A stretch of DNA of 64,000 bases, from positions 24,857,830 through 24,921,829 of the forward strand of contig OX439040.1 of assembly GCA_949317995.1 (NCBI GenBank). Direction: 5' to 3'. A model generated the notes under the pieces. It did no database searches. It had not been told where the DNA came from and was given only the letters and a program-made list of their open reading frames with translations. This DNA is from Acholoe squamosa (lineage: Eukaryota > Annelida > Polychaeta > Phyllodocida > Polynoidae). The position numbers were made by a program, and so were the translations under genes. Below are positions 49,752 through 60,283 of the stretch, piece by piece (the stretch's first letter is position 1; each line of letters opens with the position of its first letter).

Positions 49752-50958
49752 ATGAAGCTTACTAATACTACACCATCTACTGCTGCCCCACCTAAAAAGA
49801 AAACAGGCGGTAAGGATAAGAAGACTACTTCTATGGACAATTTAGGCGACTGTGTTACAAGCCTCTAGGACAATGTCCTCACCATCCGGTCTCAAAACAA
49901 TGAAATCCTCACTGCTATAAATGGCCTTAAACCTGCTGCTACACAGCCTACAACTACACAAGTACAGCCACAGGTCATTCAGGTCCCAACGGGACATCAC
50001 TTCAACAGAGTCAGTACCTGTAGTACAGACTCCGTCTAGGAATACTCGTGCCGCCGCAGCTGCTGCGGCCATCCCGGCTGCAGTGACGTCACAGCCTGCT
50101 GCAGGACCAGTCATCGATGAGTTTGCTGTGGCCAGACAGACTGCTACCTTCGCGGGTGAGAAATCCTTTCCTCTACCACTCAGCTACCAAGACAAAGTTC
50201 CTGCTTCTGTCACTGAGAAAGTAGGAAATATCCTCACCTCTACATCACATCAGCTGTCATCCATCAAGGGTAAGCCTATTAATGCCCACGACTTCATTTT
50301 ATGTGGCTCTACACATATTAAAACAGGTCTAAATGTCCTAGACCCTTTAGAATATTTGTTTGGTCTGTCACGGCTTATGAAAGACTGTCGTACCCTACCC
50401 CAAGATAAGCCCTGTATCGATGAGCATATCATGGACATAATAACAGCGGGCAAAGATAATCAGTGGGAGCAGATACGTGATTGGTCAGAAGAAGTCCTGT
50501 CTTCTATTGCTGATGAACTATTTACTTGGCAGGACATTGCATCTATCAGTTCATTGAGGTCAGAGGTCGCAAAGGTCAGAGCAGGTAAACTCTACCCCAT
50601 TGCCGACATAGCTGAAGCCTCACTCAAGAAGAATAAGACTAAGTCTAAAACAGAGTCTAAAAATCAGGCTGCTTCTCAGAATCAGAGTCAACCTGATAAA
50701 CAGCCTATACAGACCGCTGCTGCTTCACAACCAGCCTATAAAGTCTCTCGCAGCTCAGCTGCGTGCAGTGATGTACCCTGTCAGGCTTATAACCCTAAGG
50801 CTGGCTGCTCGAAGCCAGATGGCCATACAGAAGGTGGTATACAGTACGGCCACCACTGCATTCCGTGCAGGCGTAATATTCAGAAGCTTCATTTCCATGG
50901 CTTCACAGCATGCTGCTACAAACAACCACGAGATAAAGAGCCCTTCTTTCAGGCCTGA
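49752..50958 (+). pseudogene. gag-like gene of the retrotransposon, broken
   Basis: The start at 49752 is chosen because an ATG there opens a lysine-rich, Gag-like N-terminus (PPKKKTGGKDKK). That frame meets a TAG at 49866 after 38 codons and shifts around 50000-50020 into the frame open from 49921 to 50958. Features in order: an Ala-rich stretch (AAAAAAAIPAAV), a globular segment with DPLEYLFGLSRLMKD, a Lys/Gln-rich linker, then a Cys/His cluster around CQAYNPKAGC, HHCIPC and a later H..AC. The cluster resembles the zinc-binding end of Ngaro-type Gag proteins. The role would be packaging of element RNA. Confidence 0.75.
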
Positions 50959-51417
50959 GCCGAACAACAGGTTAGGCCCCAGACTCATATTACCATTGGG
51001 CCTCAATCTGGATGTCTGGGAAAGCAAATTAAAGGTTACCATGACTACAAAATGTGTGAATACTTATGCTATGGTTGGCCAGTGGTCAATGTTTTACCGC
51101 TACTCACCATGAAACACAGAGGCCTCTACTATATAGACACTTGCTCCTCCCTAGGGGCCAGGCTTTCCAGCTTAGCCTGTCAACGCACCACCCCAGCTAT
51201 TGCTTACCTCTTTGCTAAACAAGGGAATTGGTCCTTGAACTACCTTGACGACTTCTGTGGGGCAGCTCAGACTGTTGATGAGGCTAATCAGGCTTATTCA
51301 GACTTCCTAAGTCTGACAGCTGAACTAGTCATCGAGTTGTCCCCTAAAAAGTGTGAACCTCAGACTCAGAACATGGACTGGCTGGGATTCAGACTCAATA
51401 TATATCGCTATACCTGA
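50959..51417 (+). pseudogene. Reverse-transcriptase fragment with YLDDF, internally deleted
   Basis: It continues in the same phase as the gag frame, just after the TGA. An N-terminal piece (GYHDYKMCEYLCYGWPV, about 51040-51087) is followed almost at once by GLYYIDTCSSLGARLSS, ACQRTT and the catalytic NYLDDF (YLDDF at 51241-51255), then MDWLGFRLN. In the family, over 100 residues, including the first catalytic Asp motif, normally lie between those two parts, so a deletion is inferred. The frame ends in a stop at 51415 caused by a shift near 51400. Confidence 0.85.
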
Positions 51418-51779
51418 CTCTAAACTGCAGGAGGTTATTGATGAGTGCAAAGACTGGGAGAGGGCCAAATTTGCCACTAAGAAGCAACTTAAGTTGTTGG
51501 TAGGCAAATTATCTCACATTTTAAAATGCATTCCTTACTCAAGGAAGTACATGTGTAGGGTACTGGAAACACTAAGGAAGGCTCCAGATACCGGCATGGT
51601 CTTCCTCAACAACCCATGCAAATCTGACATAATATGGTTTGTTAAGTATGCCACCCTAGCTAATGGCATACACCTTCTACTACCACCCACTGAAACCTAC
51701 TCGTTAGAATGTGACTCTACGCTGGTGGGTGGGGGTGGCAACTTAGACCAACACTCCAACACACTCCAACACACTACAA
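51405..51779 (+). pseudogene. RT connection and start of RNase H
   Basis: This is one frame on from the YLDDF segment. IPDSKLQEVIDEC and KQLKLLVGKLSHI match the thumb/connection region of tyrosine-recombinase retrotransposons. ECDSTLVGGGGN supplies the first RNase H aspartate (codon at 51713). After this the reading degenerates into CAACACTCCAACAC-type repeats and is cut by the element at 51780. Confidence 0.8.
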
Positions 51780-52230
51780 CATCCTAACAAAGTGGTACTG
51801 AAGTCGCACATTTAGAAGCCTAGATATGGCCCTTTCAAGGGGTATAGTGTCAAAAATATCAGATTTTTCAAAATTGATATTTTAGCATTTTTATTACATA
51901 TGGGTAGATATCTTTCAGAATCCTTGCCTACTAGATTGAATTTAGGTCCCAAATGCCCAAAAGACATAGATCTTATTTTAATGGTTATATAGAATTACAT
52001 AGGAATCATAAAGGATTCATAGATTATTAAATGTTTAATATGTCAATTATCTCAGTTACATCATTTTTTAATCGATCCGACTAAATTTTCCTACAGAAGA
52101 TCTAGAGAGGACCACCTGGTTCAAATATGCAAGTGTTATATACCAAATGAAAGCTCTTGATGAGCTCAAATGAATATGACAATAACTAAACATTTTGCAT
52201 GTGCGACTTCCGAACCATTTTGTAAGGATG
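51780..52230. mobile_element. 451-bp TIR element inside the RNase H region
   Basis: The left end CATCCTAACAAAGTGGTACTG and the right end are inverted over about 32 nt, meeting at a perfect GAAGTCGCACAT / ATGTGCGACTTC block. It has no coding content. It splits the RNase H domain: the N-terminal aspartate lies left and the DN motif right. Similar TAGAAGCCTAG words stand just inside the left end (51813) and just outside the right end (52255), so the exact boundary could be shifted. Confidence 0.75.
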
Positions 52231-52277
52231 GGTAACATATGATGAAGCACAAATAGAAGCCTAGGATCATAATATAT

Positions 52278-52550
52278 TTGGACAACCTAGGATCCCAACA
52301 TGCCCTAGCATCAGGAAGAACTCAAGACAAAGTGTTATCTGCCTATGCAAGACAGCTGTGGCTTGAGGCTACTACAAATGAACACACACTAGATATTAGA
52401 CACAAGAAAGGTGAACTCATACCTCTGGCAGGTGCACTGTCCCGCCAACATGACCCAGCTAAAAGAACCTATGCTCTAGCTGAAATCACAACAAGGAATC
52501 TCACTAAACTCAAACCCACCATATCTCACCTTATGTTTGATATAATTTGA
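52278..52550 (+). pseudogene. C-terminal part of RNase H
   Basis: LDNLGSQHAL carries the conserved DN of the RNase H fold. It is followed by ARQLWLEA, IRHKKGELIPLA and GALSRQ, a very typical series for the RNase H end of DIRS/Ngaro elements (HK-G-N/E-x-x-A-D/G-x-L-S-R). About 60 residues between this and the ECDSTLVGGGG part are missing or unreadable. After 52550 the frame shifts; GLSLGDQAIALFQAL-like sequence continues to the next insertion. Confidence 0.85.
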
Positions 52551-52652
52551 ATCTATATATTTCTGGCCTTTCTCTGGGAGACCAGGCTATAGCCTTATTC
52601 CAGGCCCTGGTTTCAGAGGCCATGGCAGTAAACAGACTTAGACAAGCTGCCT

Positions 52653-53145
52653 CCCACTGGGCACATCAATGTTGATTCAGCATTGAAACAACGTTTGCAA
52701 TGTTTGCATATCAACATTGATTTAGGGTTGAAATAGAGTTGAAATTGAAAGTTGAAACAACATACTCAAAATCAACTGTGATTCAACATCTAACCATCAG
52801 CGCTGATTCAATGTTTGTGTTTCTATGTTGACTCAACATTGTTTCAACAATGTTGAAACAACATTGACAGTTGTTTTGTTGACATATCAACATTGAATCA
52901 ACATTGTATCAACATTGAAATCAATATTGTTGATTCAACATTGACAAATCAATGTTGAATCAATGTTGAGTTGACAACAATAGTTCAACATTGATATGTC
53001 AACTGTTGACTGGATGTTGAAATGGTGATGGTTGACAACGTTGAAATACAAATATTGAAAAAGTGTTGAAAACAGGTTGATCAACACCATCAACATAACA
53101 TCAACTGGTTGTCAATGTTGATGCAACATTGTGTGCCCACTGGGC
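52653..53145. mobile_element. 493-bp TIR element with CCCACTGGGCACA ends
   Basis: The left end CCCACTGGGCACATCAATGTTG and right end (CAACATTGTGTGCCCACTGGG) are inverted. The body consists almost wholly of variants of TCAACATTGA and its complement, probably a subterminal repeat expansion. It sits at the start of the tyrosine-recombinase region, after the codons for QAASHW. Confidence 0.82.
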
Positions 53146-53841
53146 TATTACCTAACCTTCACTGTGTCCTACAACACAGACATATTACATCCATCACCTC
53201 AGGCTGCTGCCCTATATCAACAATACCTGGCCAACTCACTGTCAGCGCCTTCATCCCATAGAAACTATATATCAGGGGCCAAACTTTGGATACTAACACA
53301 TGGAGGCAACCCCTCTTCATTATTACCATATGAATCAGTGGGGGTAGCTAAGGGAGCAGTCAGTCTCACCACATGAGATGGTACCAGCTCCACCATTACT
53401 ACCACAGCAGTCTGCACACTATTGGATACTTTACCAAACACATTGCACTACAAAGCAGCCCTTACAATGGGCTCCTTTGCATTCCTTAGAGTTTCTAATC
53501 TCCTCGCCCCCACTGCCTCACTGTTGTCTGGCCCACATACCTTACTCAGGAGAGAAGTAATACTGACTGAGACTGGTATTATTATAGTGATATGCTCATC
53601 AAAAACTATTGGACCAAGAGATGCCCCGGTAGTTATATCCCTACCTTCCATCCTGTCATCTTCAGCCTGCCCTACTAAAGCCTGGGTAGAATATGCAAAC
53701 TATGTACCATCGTCCCAGTTTGCTCTGGCTTTCACTCATCCCTCAGGACTACCTCTTGCCCCTCTCCAACTCACCAACATTACCGGAGCTCAAAGATTTA
53801 TTGATGAACAAATTTGTATGAAGGTCCTTATTTGCTGTTAA
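53146..53841 (+). pseudogene. Tyrosine recombinase fragment of the retrotransposon
   Basis: The N-terminal core-binding part reads ALYQQYLANSLSAPSSHRNY...SGAKLW, in the frame open to 53376. After a TGA near 53374, the catalytic part resumes in another phase: LTMGSFAFLRVSNLLAP holds the first catalytic arginine (codon 53488-53490), and CSSKTIG fits the beta-hairpin lysine. The H-x-x-R and tyrosine motifs are absent because similarity stops at about 53815, just before the stop codon at 53839. The enzyme would have inserted circular element DNA, but this copy cannot. Confidence 0.82.
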
Positions 53842-55863
53842 ACTAAGTATAATATATATTATATAAATTTGCAATAGAAACGTTCCATGGATGGCAATGT
53901 ATTTTAGTTAAATGGGGGAGTAGCTTTTTCCAAGATTCTGTAAATGTGAACGATTTTCTTGATTCATGATTTGTGAATGAAAGTCCAGTGAAACAAAGTC
54001 TTTGCACAGAACATGTCAGTGTCCTCCTGTGCACCCAAAAGATAAACAGTTGCTAGGGTCTTCTAGCTGACAACCTTAGATGACTCAGGCAGAAGGCCCT
54101 ACCCTACAACCATTGAGTGACAGGCCATGAAATTGGCACAGGCACAGCAGTTGTCAACATGAAGAGTCTGTGCCTGGCATGACAAGTGAGATAGATCTGA
54201 CAGGTCTTGCCTCATTTTATGCTGCTCTCTTTCAAGACCTTTTTTTCTGAAGACAACTTTCCCACTGTATGATCGCAATATCAGGACCTTGACAGAGGGC
54301 CGATGCCCCATGTTGACTTAAACCTAAAAGATGACTACGTCACCATGTCAATCCCAAGGAAAGGTTATGGCCCACGTTGGCAAGCACAAGAAGGTCCATG
54401 TCGCCATGTCGATTTTAGGGCCATAAAAGGTGTGATCAGAAACTCAGAATTCTAGAAATGAATGCTGAAGATCTGGCCATCCTGGTGAGGGGAAGTGATC
54501 CTGACACTGTTAGAGCACTTCTATTTGTGTATTGTAGTGCCTTTAAGCTGACAATTAATGCCAGAAAAGGGACAGCTCTCAAAGAGTGTCTTTATCCTTT
54601 CAGATTGTGATCCTCTATACTGGGAGGTAGCACTCTAAGTACAGTGAAAGAATTTGAAAATACTGGGGGGTAAATGGTATAAAGGTTGTGTTGCTTTTCG
54701 CCTGTTACTCTGCATCATTAGTAGCCTATCACTTTTTAAAGATTTGGGAAATAAAGAGAAAATGACATGCAACCGACTACAGTTCTCTGGGAAAGGGATA
54801 TGTGAAGAAAGGGAGGTCTTCAGTAGTATGGAAATATCTGAGGGTGGGGATAAAGGGCATGTGGAACCAATGCTCAGTACACTCAGTCTTATGGCCTGAG
54901 AGCATTGACTTGCTGCCATATATACTGGCATTTTAGCAGCATATGACAAGGCCACCCTTCGATTCTGCCATGTATATCTAGGAGCCAATAGATAGTAAAC
55001 ATTCATTTGTCATATCCTGTGTAGAAATTGAAGATTGGAATCTCATTGAACAGAATGTATACGTGGGTGAATAAATAACAGAAGAACAAAGAGGCTGGGA
55101 GCTGGCCAACATGTCCTTGAACTGTAGATCAATCTAGATACACATGATGAAAGTGGTGCTCCTTGTAATAACCAAGCAGAATAACATACATACCATCTAT
55201 TTAATCTCGAGTGAACCCCTCAGATTGGGGGCATTCCATCACTGTTATGTCCACAGCCAATTATTGATACTGGCTATAAGGGCATCGATGCCACATGTGG
55301 TAGATGCCTTTGTCTTTTGTCCTCACAATGAATTACATTGTTGGAATACATTGTCTTCTGTTGCGGAAATTGTAAATTTCACAGTCAATGTTGTTGGAAT
55401 GATTTTTATTGACCAAAAGGATACACACATACTTCTGCTGTTTTCATAAGGGTCAATATACAATGATGATACAAATATATCATACAAATAAACCAGTTCA
55501 ATACACAATTAAGTTGGAAAGGCAATTAGGCATGATTTAATAAACACTAACTCTATCAGCAACACTTTTGACAATATGATAATACTATTCACTGTTGACT
55601 CTTCCTCATGTTGGAGGATGACATCACCACTCCATACACAGTTTCTCTTAGTTATTTGGAACTACATATCACAGATCACATGTTTGGTTGATGCATTCAC
55701 CACACCAAATAAACTACTTCTACTGTTCACTGATGAATCACCAGCCATTAATAGATTCATAAATTACATGTTGCATATATGCCAGATTAAATTACATTAT
55801 ATAGAAGAATAGGTAAATATTAATTTCAATGGCCTATTGACATGCACATCCATACCTCGAGAT
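53842..55863. other. Non-coding stretch between the two retrotransposons
   Basis: No gene is recognised. Near 54300-54420, CATGTCGCCATGTCGATTTTA is the reverse of the ACATG repeats at 12172-12298. The remaining open frames (up to 123 codons) show no domain. Confidence 0.45.
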
Positions 55864-56160
55864 CTAGGTCAATTTAATACATCCCCTAAAACTATTGATA
55901 TCACAGGATTTTCGCTGCACCGCTGTTAGTGCCTGCCAAAGATGATTGCCTCTACATAGTGGACTATGTCTAAATAGCGCACTACGTGGCATTTCCACTT
56001 TGAGGCGAACCTTATCATGACCTCTCAACACTCTTGGTGTTTTCAGCCTTAGAAGAAATGAGGTACATGGCACACAGCAGATGCTCTTTGCGCCTTTGTA
56101 GCAATTTTTGGCATTTACATACTTCATGCAACCTTGTCCTACTGATATATCTAGGGTCAT
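55864..56160 (-). pseudogene. C-terminal region of the LINE protein
   Basis: The open frame overlaps the end of the previous one in another phase. From LRGHDKVRLKVEMPRS through LFRHSPLCRGNHLWQALTA to NSFRGCIKLT it matches the conserved tail of Jockey-superfamily proteins (S-x-x-x-RG-x-x-LWN-x-LP). A stop follows at the left edge. Confidence 0.75.
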
Positions 56161-57381
56161 AAATTTTCAGGCAAGTGCACAGGCAGTGGTTTTGTATGGT
56201 CTGCAACCCAGATATATCATGCACCAGAGAACAGTCTACTACCAGATCCCTATAGTCTAATATTGGGAGCACCATCTGCTTGTACAGTCTTAAGGATGAA
56301 TCCTTATCCATGTACTTTCGGAGGCTTCTCAGGTGTTTCAGCCTACCCCTTGCATTTACAGCCACTCTCTTGCAATGCTCTGAGAAAAACAGGAATCTGT
56401 CTACTACCACACCTAAGTAGTTGAAAGAATATACACTTTCGAGGACATTATTTCCCAGTCTGATTTAACAACCAATCAGGTCAGGAATGTCCCTGTCTGA
56501 ATAAACCCACAATACCTTGGTTTTCTCCACATTCACCGTCAATTTAAATGTGTGGCACCACCTTGCAATTCTATCTAAATCTTCTTGTTGTTTCCTACAA
56601 TTTTCATCAGGGACTTAACCGTACGTGACAATAGCCAGATCGCCTGCAAACATAAAGTAGTCTGAGTTGTCAGTAACAACAAAAATACAGATATAGGCCA
56701 AAAAGAGCAATGGGCCGAGCACTGAGGCCTGCGGCACTCCACATCCAATAGTCCTGACCTCTGAGACATGACCGATGGCCATGGTGGTCTGTGTGACAAT
56801 CTATATAGCTTTTAAACCAGTCGAGAGTATCAGCTACACACCCCAACTTTTCCAGTATCAGTAACAATAATGTGTGATTTACCTTGTCGAATGCCTTCCT
56901 TAGATCCAGAAATACTACAGAAGACCTTTTTCTAGCATTGTATAGACATTGCACCAAACTATACACAGCATCAGTGGTTGACCTTCCAGCTCTGAAGCCA
57001 AATTGTTTGTCATTCAACAGGTTATTGGTTCATTAGCTGTGTATGTACCACCTGTTCCACTAACTTTGATACACAATTCAATTGACTCACTGGCTGCCAG
57101 TTAGTCACTTTTGATAGGTCCCCAGCTTTAGGGAGGGGAACTACACATGCTTTCTTTAGTACATCAGGAAATTGACCATTTAGTATAGAGCTATTGATCA
57201 AGTTCCTAAGTGTATCAGGCCTAACCGGTAGTACATCCTTCACAACGCTAGGTCTTACATCTTCAATGCCAGATGTCTTGTGAACCTTAATTGTCTGGAC
57301 TAATCTGAGTGCAGTTGGTAAATCAATGGTTGATAGACTAAACTCTAGGTCAGCCATTGGCAGAAAGGTATTTGGATTCAT
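56015..57381 (-). pseudogene. Reverse transcriptase of the LINE, broken
   Basis: From 57381: KVHKTSGIEDVRPSVVKD, then VVPLPKAGDLSKVTNWQPVS (motif 1 and NYRP-like). After a TAA near 57022 come QFGFRAGRSTTDAV and motif A VVFLDLRKAFDKVNH (Asp codon near 56904-56906). Motif B reads GVPQASVLGPLLFLAYI in another frame. The catalytic FADD is FAGD here (56639-56650 on the minus strand), so one catalytic Asp is lost. From 56410 the thumb-like region (NARGRLKHLRSL, LYKQMVLPILDY) follows. Several stops and shifts make it non-functional. Confidence 0.88.
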
Positions 57382-57428
57382 ATCACCCCTCCCAGGCAGA
57401 AAGGCATTTGCAAGTCTAGCCCCTATTT

Positions 57429-57737
57429 CTACATAATATTTATTTCATTCCATAAATTTTTGGGGTTGTGCCTGAACTTCTCTAGGTCTGAAAGTACTTT
57501 TTTTCTGACATTATCTGTGAGGGTTTGAGCAATTTCTTTCTCAATCAGCCTCACTCCAGACAGGTAAATATTAAAGTTACCAACCCTACATTTTCGAGCA
57601 GTCCTAAATGCCTTATGCTTTTTAATTGTCAAATACTTTACATGCGGTGTGAACCCAGCTTCATTTGAAACATTAACTTGCTTTACACTGATCGGAAGAT
57701 TCCCATCCAAGTATCCAACACAAGTATCATGTATCAT
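57429..57737 (-). pseudogene. Linker between endonuclease and reverse transcriptase
   Basis: A 102-codon open segment, basic and helical in character (KKHKAFRTARKCR, VRKKVLSDLEKF, NPKNLWNEINIM). The NPK-x-LW-x-x-I motif is typical of the region just before the reverse transcriptase in LINEs. Its frame differs from the neighbours on both sides. Confidence 0.7.
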
Positions 57738-58517
57738 AGGTTTCGGAGCTATCTATGCCACCCAGTTCAGGTGCTACATTATCATAGCAATAGTCCCTCA
57801 GACCAACAACATTGTACATTGAATAGTCCCTACCAGTGATTTCCAAGGATGTTAAATGTTTCATATTCATCTGCTTTTTCACCACAAAGATAGGGGTGTG
57901 GTCTCTGTTCATGTTGTTAATTATACCATTGGATGACACATGTTCACAATTTTTATGTATTTGTTTATGAAAAAAAGTCTGTCGGGTCTGGAGATAACTC
58001 AATTTCCGTTTCCTAATGAACCGTAACATATGTTTATATTTGGGACAATTCCGGCGGGATGCATCAACATTTAGGACTCCCATCAGCCATAGCTCCTTAT
58101 TTTTTCACCCAAGCAGTCTTCAAGAAGGTGTTTAAAGTCTCATTACATTGTAACACGTTTCCCCGTTGGGGGAGATATATGCTAAACACAAGCCTAAATT
58201 TCTGATTGGGAAATTCAGTGCAGACACATATGCATTCTGTGTTTCACTGCATTTGGTCTATTAAGGTGATATAGCTTATATCCCGGTATGTCCACTTCAT
58301 AATCATATATACCATCATCCAACCAGGTTTCAGAACCTGACACATAGTAAAATTTAAAATCTAGAAGCTGAAACTTATTTATTTTATCCTTCAAACTCTG
58401 AGAGTGAAACCTATAACCTTGCCAAGCTGATTGTAATTTAACTATTTCAAAATTAACTAGTAGTAGAGGGGCAGGTGTAATTTCGTGGGAAGTGGATGTT
58501 AATTTTATCCAACACAC
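57727..58517 (-). pseudogene. Endonuclease part of the LINE
   Basis: The first frame (58517-58215) has SETWLDDGI followed by a VDIPGYKLYHLNR block, the E-T-W and substrate-loop motifs of APE-like endonucleases. The frame is lost, SPPTGKR-like sequence follows near 58155, and a second frame from 58083 reads VLNVDASRRNCP, which corresponds to the GD(L/F)N motif with Asp changed to Val. RDHTPIF near 57890 is the terminal (S/R)DH motif. The domain is shorter than the usual ~220 residues of a complete endonuclease, so a deletion is likely. Confidence 0.8.
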
Positions 58518-58704
58518 ATAAATGTATTCCTTGGGTTCCTAAGCTTCCAAAAATGTATGTTGGGAATTTTTCTTTCCTTGGCAACACTCAAAATCAGCTA
58601 AAATGCACCCTAAATTGTACAATACTGTGTCAAATGATAATACCAACCACCCCTACCCACTGATATCAAACCTATACTGTCTACTTTACATATTAGCTTG
58701 TTTC

Positions 58705-59016
58705 TAGTGACCTTGGTTGCTTAGCAACAACAGTTTTTAAAGAATTTCCCTAGCAACGCCATTAATATAATGTTATTCAGCATGTTTCTATACAAGGATT
58801 CATTCAAGCTGGCTCTATGGGTTACCCCAGTGCCCTAGATCTATCAGACACCAAGCAAGTCATATAGCAACAACCTTTTGCTATCTGGGGACCTTGGTTG
58901 TTTAGCAACAACATCTATTTAAAGGATTTCCTTAGCCACAATATCAATACAATGGTATTTACCATGTTTCTACATAAGTATTCTATTGTTACCCCAGTGC
59001 CAAGATAAATCAAAAG
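58705..59016. repeat. ~181-bp tandem duplication with X-box-like palindromes
   Basis: Two diverged units start at GTGACCTTGG (58707) and GGGACCTTGG (58888). Each has (G)TTGYTTAGCAACAAC, a TTAAA(G)AATTTCC block, CATGTTTCTA and GTTACCCCAGTGCC. GTTGCTTAGCAAC at 58716-58728 is a perfect RFX X-box-type palindrome and 58897-58909 has one mismatch. A further TTAGCAACAAC stands near 59220. Confidence 0.75.
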
Positions 59017-59241
59017 CAATCAAATATCAAAGATATATCAAAAGCAATCAAAATGATATAGAAACTAGCATTTGCTATGATTTTCTATAGCAACTGACAC
59101 TTCACCTTGCAAGAAAAATGCTAAACATTGGCCTGTAAATTTCTCAAGTGTGAAATATGTGTTTCTATCAACATAATGCTATGATCAATGGCTACATCAT
59201 TTCAAATAACCATCATAACTTAGCAACAACAATAAATCAGG

Positions 59242-60283
59242 GATATTGCCAGGATTCTTTTCAATGAGCCAATGGCGCACTTTTGGGGAAATCAATATGC
59301 CATTTAGGGAGATAATGGGCTATACTAGGTTGCACACACACATCTCTGAAAATCCGGAAATTTTAACCAGTTTTATCAAGCAAATTCTTGTAATTTCGCC
59401 CATGTTTAATAGCAATTGCCTAAAGGAATTTCTGTCATCAACTCAGAATTTCAAGAAAGTCTATCTCAGGGCCATGTATGAAGATGTTTAGAACAAATAT
59501 TTAACTTTATCATCTCAAGTCAATTCAGTCACAGAAGATCTAGCTTGGGGAAAAGCATTCTGACAGTGCAAAATTCAAGGGATAGGTAAAACTATGACAT
59601 GGGCTAGAATTACAATTTTTAGATATTTTAAAGGTATACACTAAATATATCCAAGACTTAAAACAAATGACAATGGCCCAAGAAGTTGAAATGAGCTGTC
59701 TGATTTAGATGCAAGTGGCCAGATTATCACGTCTTATTTTCTATCATTTTATTTTGTTGGGGAATAGGCTATTTTCAATTCATAAAGCATTATTTTGACA
59801 TTTCAAAGAAGGCCATTCTGAAGGAAATTGAAAAAAATGTACCCATGGTAGTATATTGAACCTGAATACATTGTACATTCTTAAGAGCACACTTTTGCTA
59901 TTCTGGACACATAAGGGCTTGTTATTTTGATGTACTGGCATCAATATCCTCCTGTCGTGGTCATCTACATTCATATTACCTGATGAAATATATTCTGTAT
60001 TGTTAAAAGAAAAATATGTTGTTGTTTTTTTGGTGTAAATTGTTAACCAAATATCGTAACAATTACAGTTTTGGGGGGTAGGAACAAATTAGCATCTCTG
60101 CCATCAGGGATTTTGTACAAAAATTCCACTTCTACTAGGAATTTTTGAAAAATTCTTTCATCTTTTGAAAGCTCTGTATTTGGAGAAGATTTATGCGCCA
60201 ATGGGCACACAATATTGCCAATTTATTGCACCATTTTCAATCTTAATGCACCTATGGCACAGGGCGCATCCCTGGCAATATCA
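59242..60283. mobile_element. 1.04-kb TIR element, GATATTGCCAGG ends
   Basis: The left end GATATTGCCAGGATTC and the right end (CATCCCTGGCAATATC) are inverted; CAATGGCGCA and TTTTCAAT blocks continue the pairing inward. It has no transposase frame; the 81-codon frame at 59246 starts within the TIR and shows no domain. Confidence 0.75.

Larger units (their letters stand above)
49752..53841 (+). mobile_element. Decayed DIRS/Ngaro-like tyrosine-recombinase retrotransposon
   Basis: Remnants of gag, reverse transcriptase, RNase H and a tyrosine recombinase follow each other in that order on one strand. This is the order in tyrosine-recombinase retrotransposons, and no integrase-type core is visible. 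I saw no adenine-methyltransferase motif, which leans to the Ngaro side, but the 3' part is cut. The coding region has at least one in-frame stop, several frameshifts and an internal deletion in the polymerase. TIR elements have inserted at 51780-52230 and 52653-53145. The split terminal repeats expected of the class were not found. It is not mobile as it stands. Confidence 0.88.
55864..58517 (-). mobile_element. Decayed non-LTR retrotransposon (LINE), minus strand
   Basis: Reading from 58517 down to 55864 gives, in order, an APE-type endonuclease, a linker, a reverse transcriptase and a C-terminal region, with frame changes between blocks. Motif style (GVPQASVLGPLLF, AFDKVNH, a C-terminal SPL-RGNHLWQAL) fits the Jockey superfamily in the broad sense (CR1/L2/Rex/Daphne-like); a finer call needs phylogeny. 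No upstream ORF1 and no clear 3' tail repeat were found. Confidence 0.9.

Noticed and set aside
49921-50958. The 345-codon frame as an intact cellular gene starting at 49921
   Set aside because: Better Gag-like N-terminal coding lies upstream in another phase, and the frame leads directly into YLDDF reverse transcriptase, so it is the body of a broken gag.
56670-57017. Host gene of reverse-transcriptase origin
   Set aside because: The frames around it are broken by stops and shifts, and neighbouring blocks give the full LINE order, so it is a dead retrotransposon.
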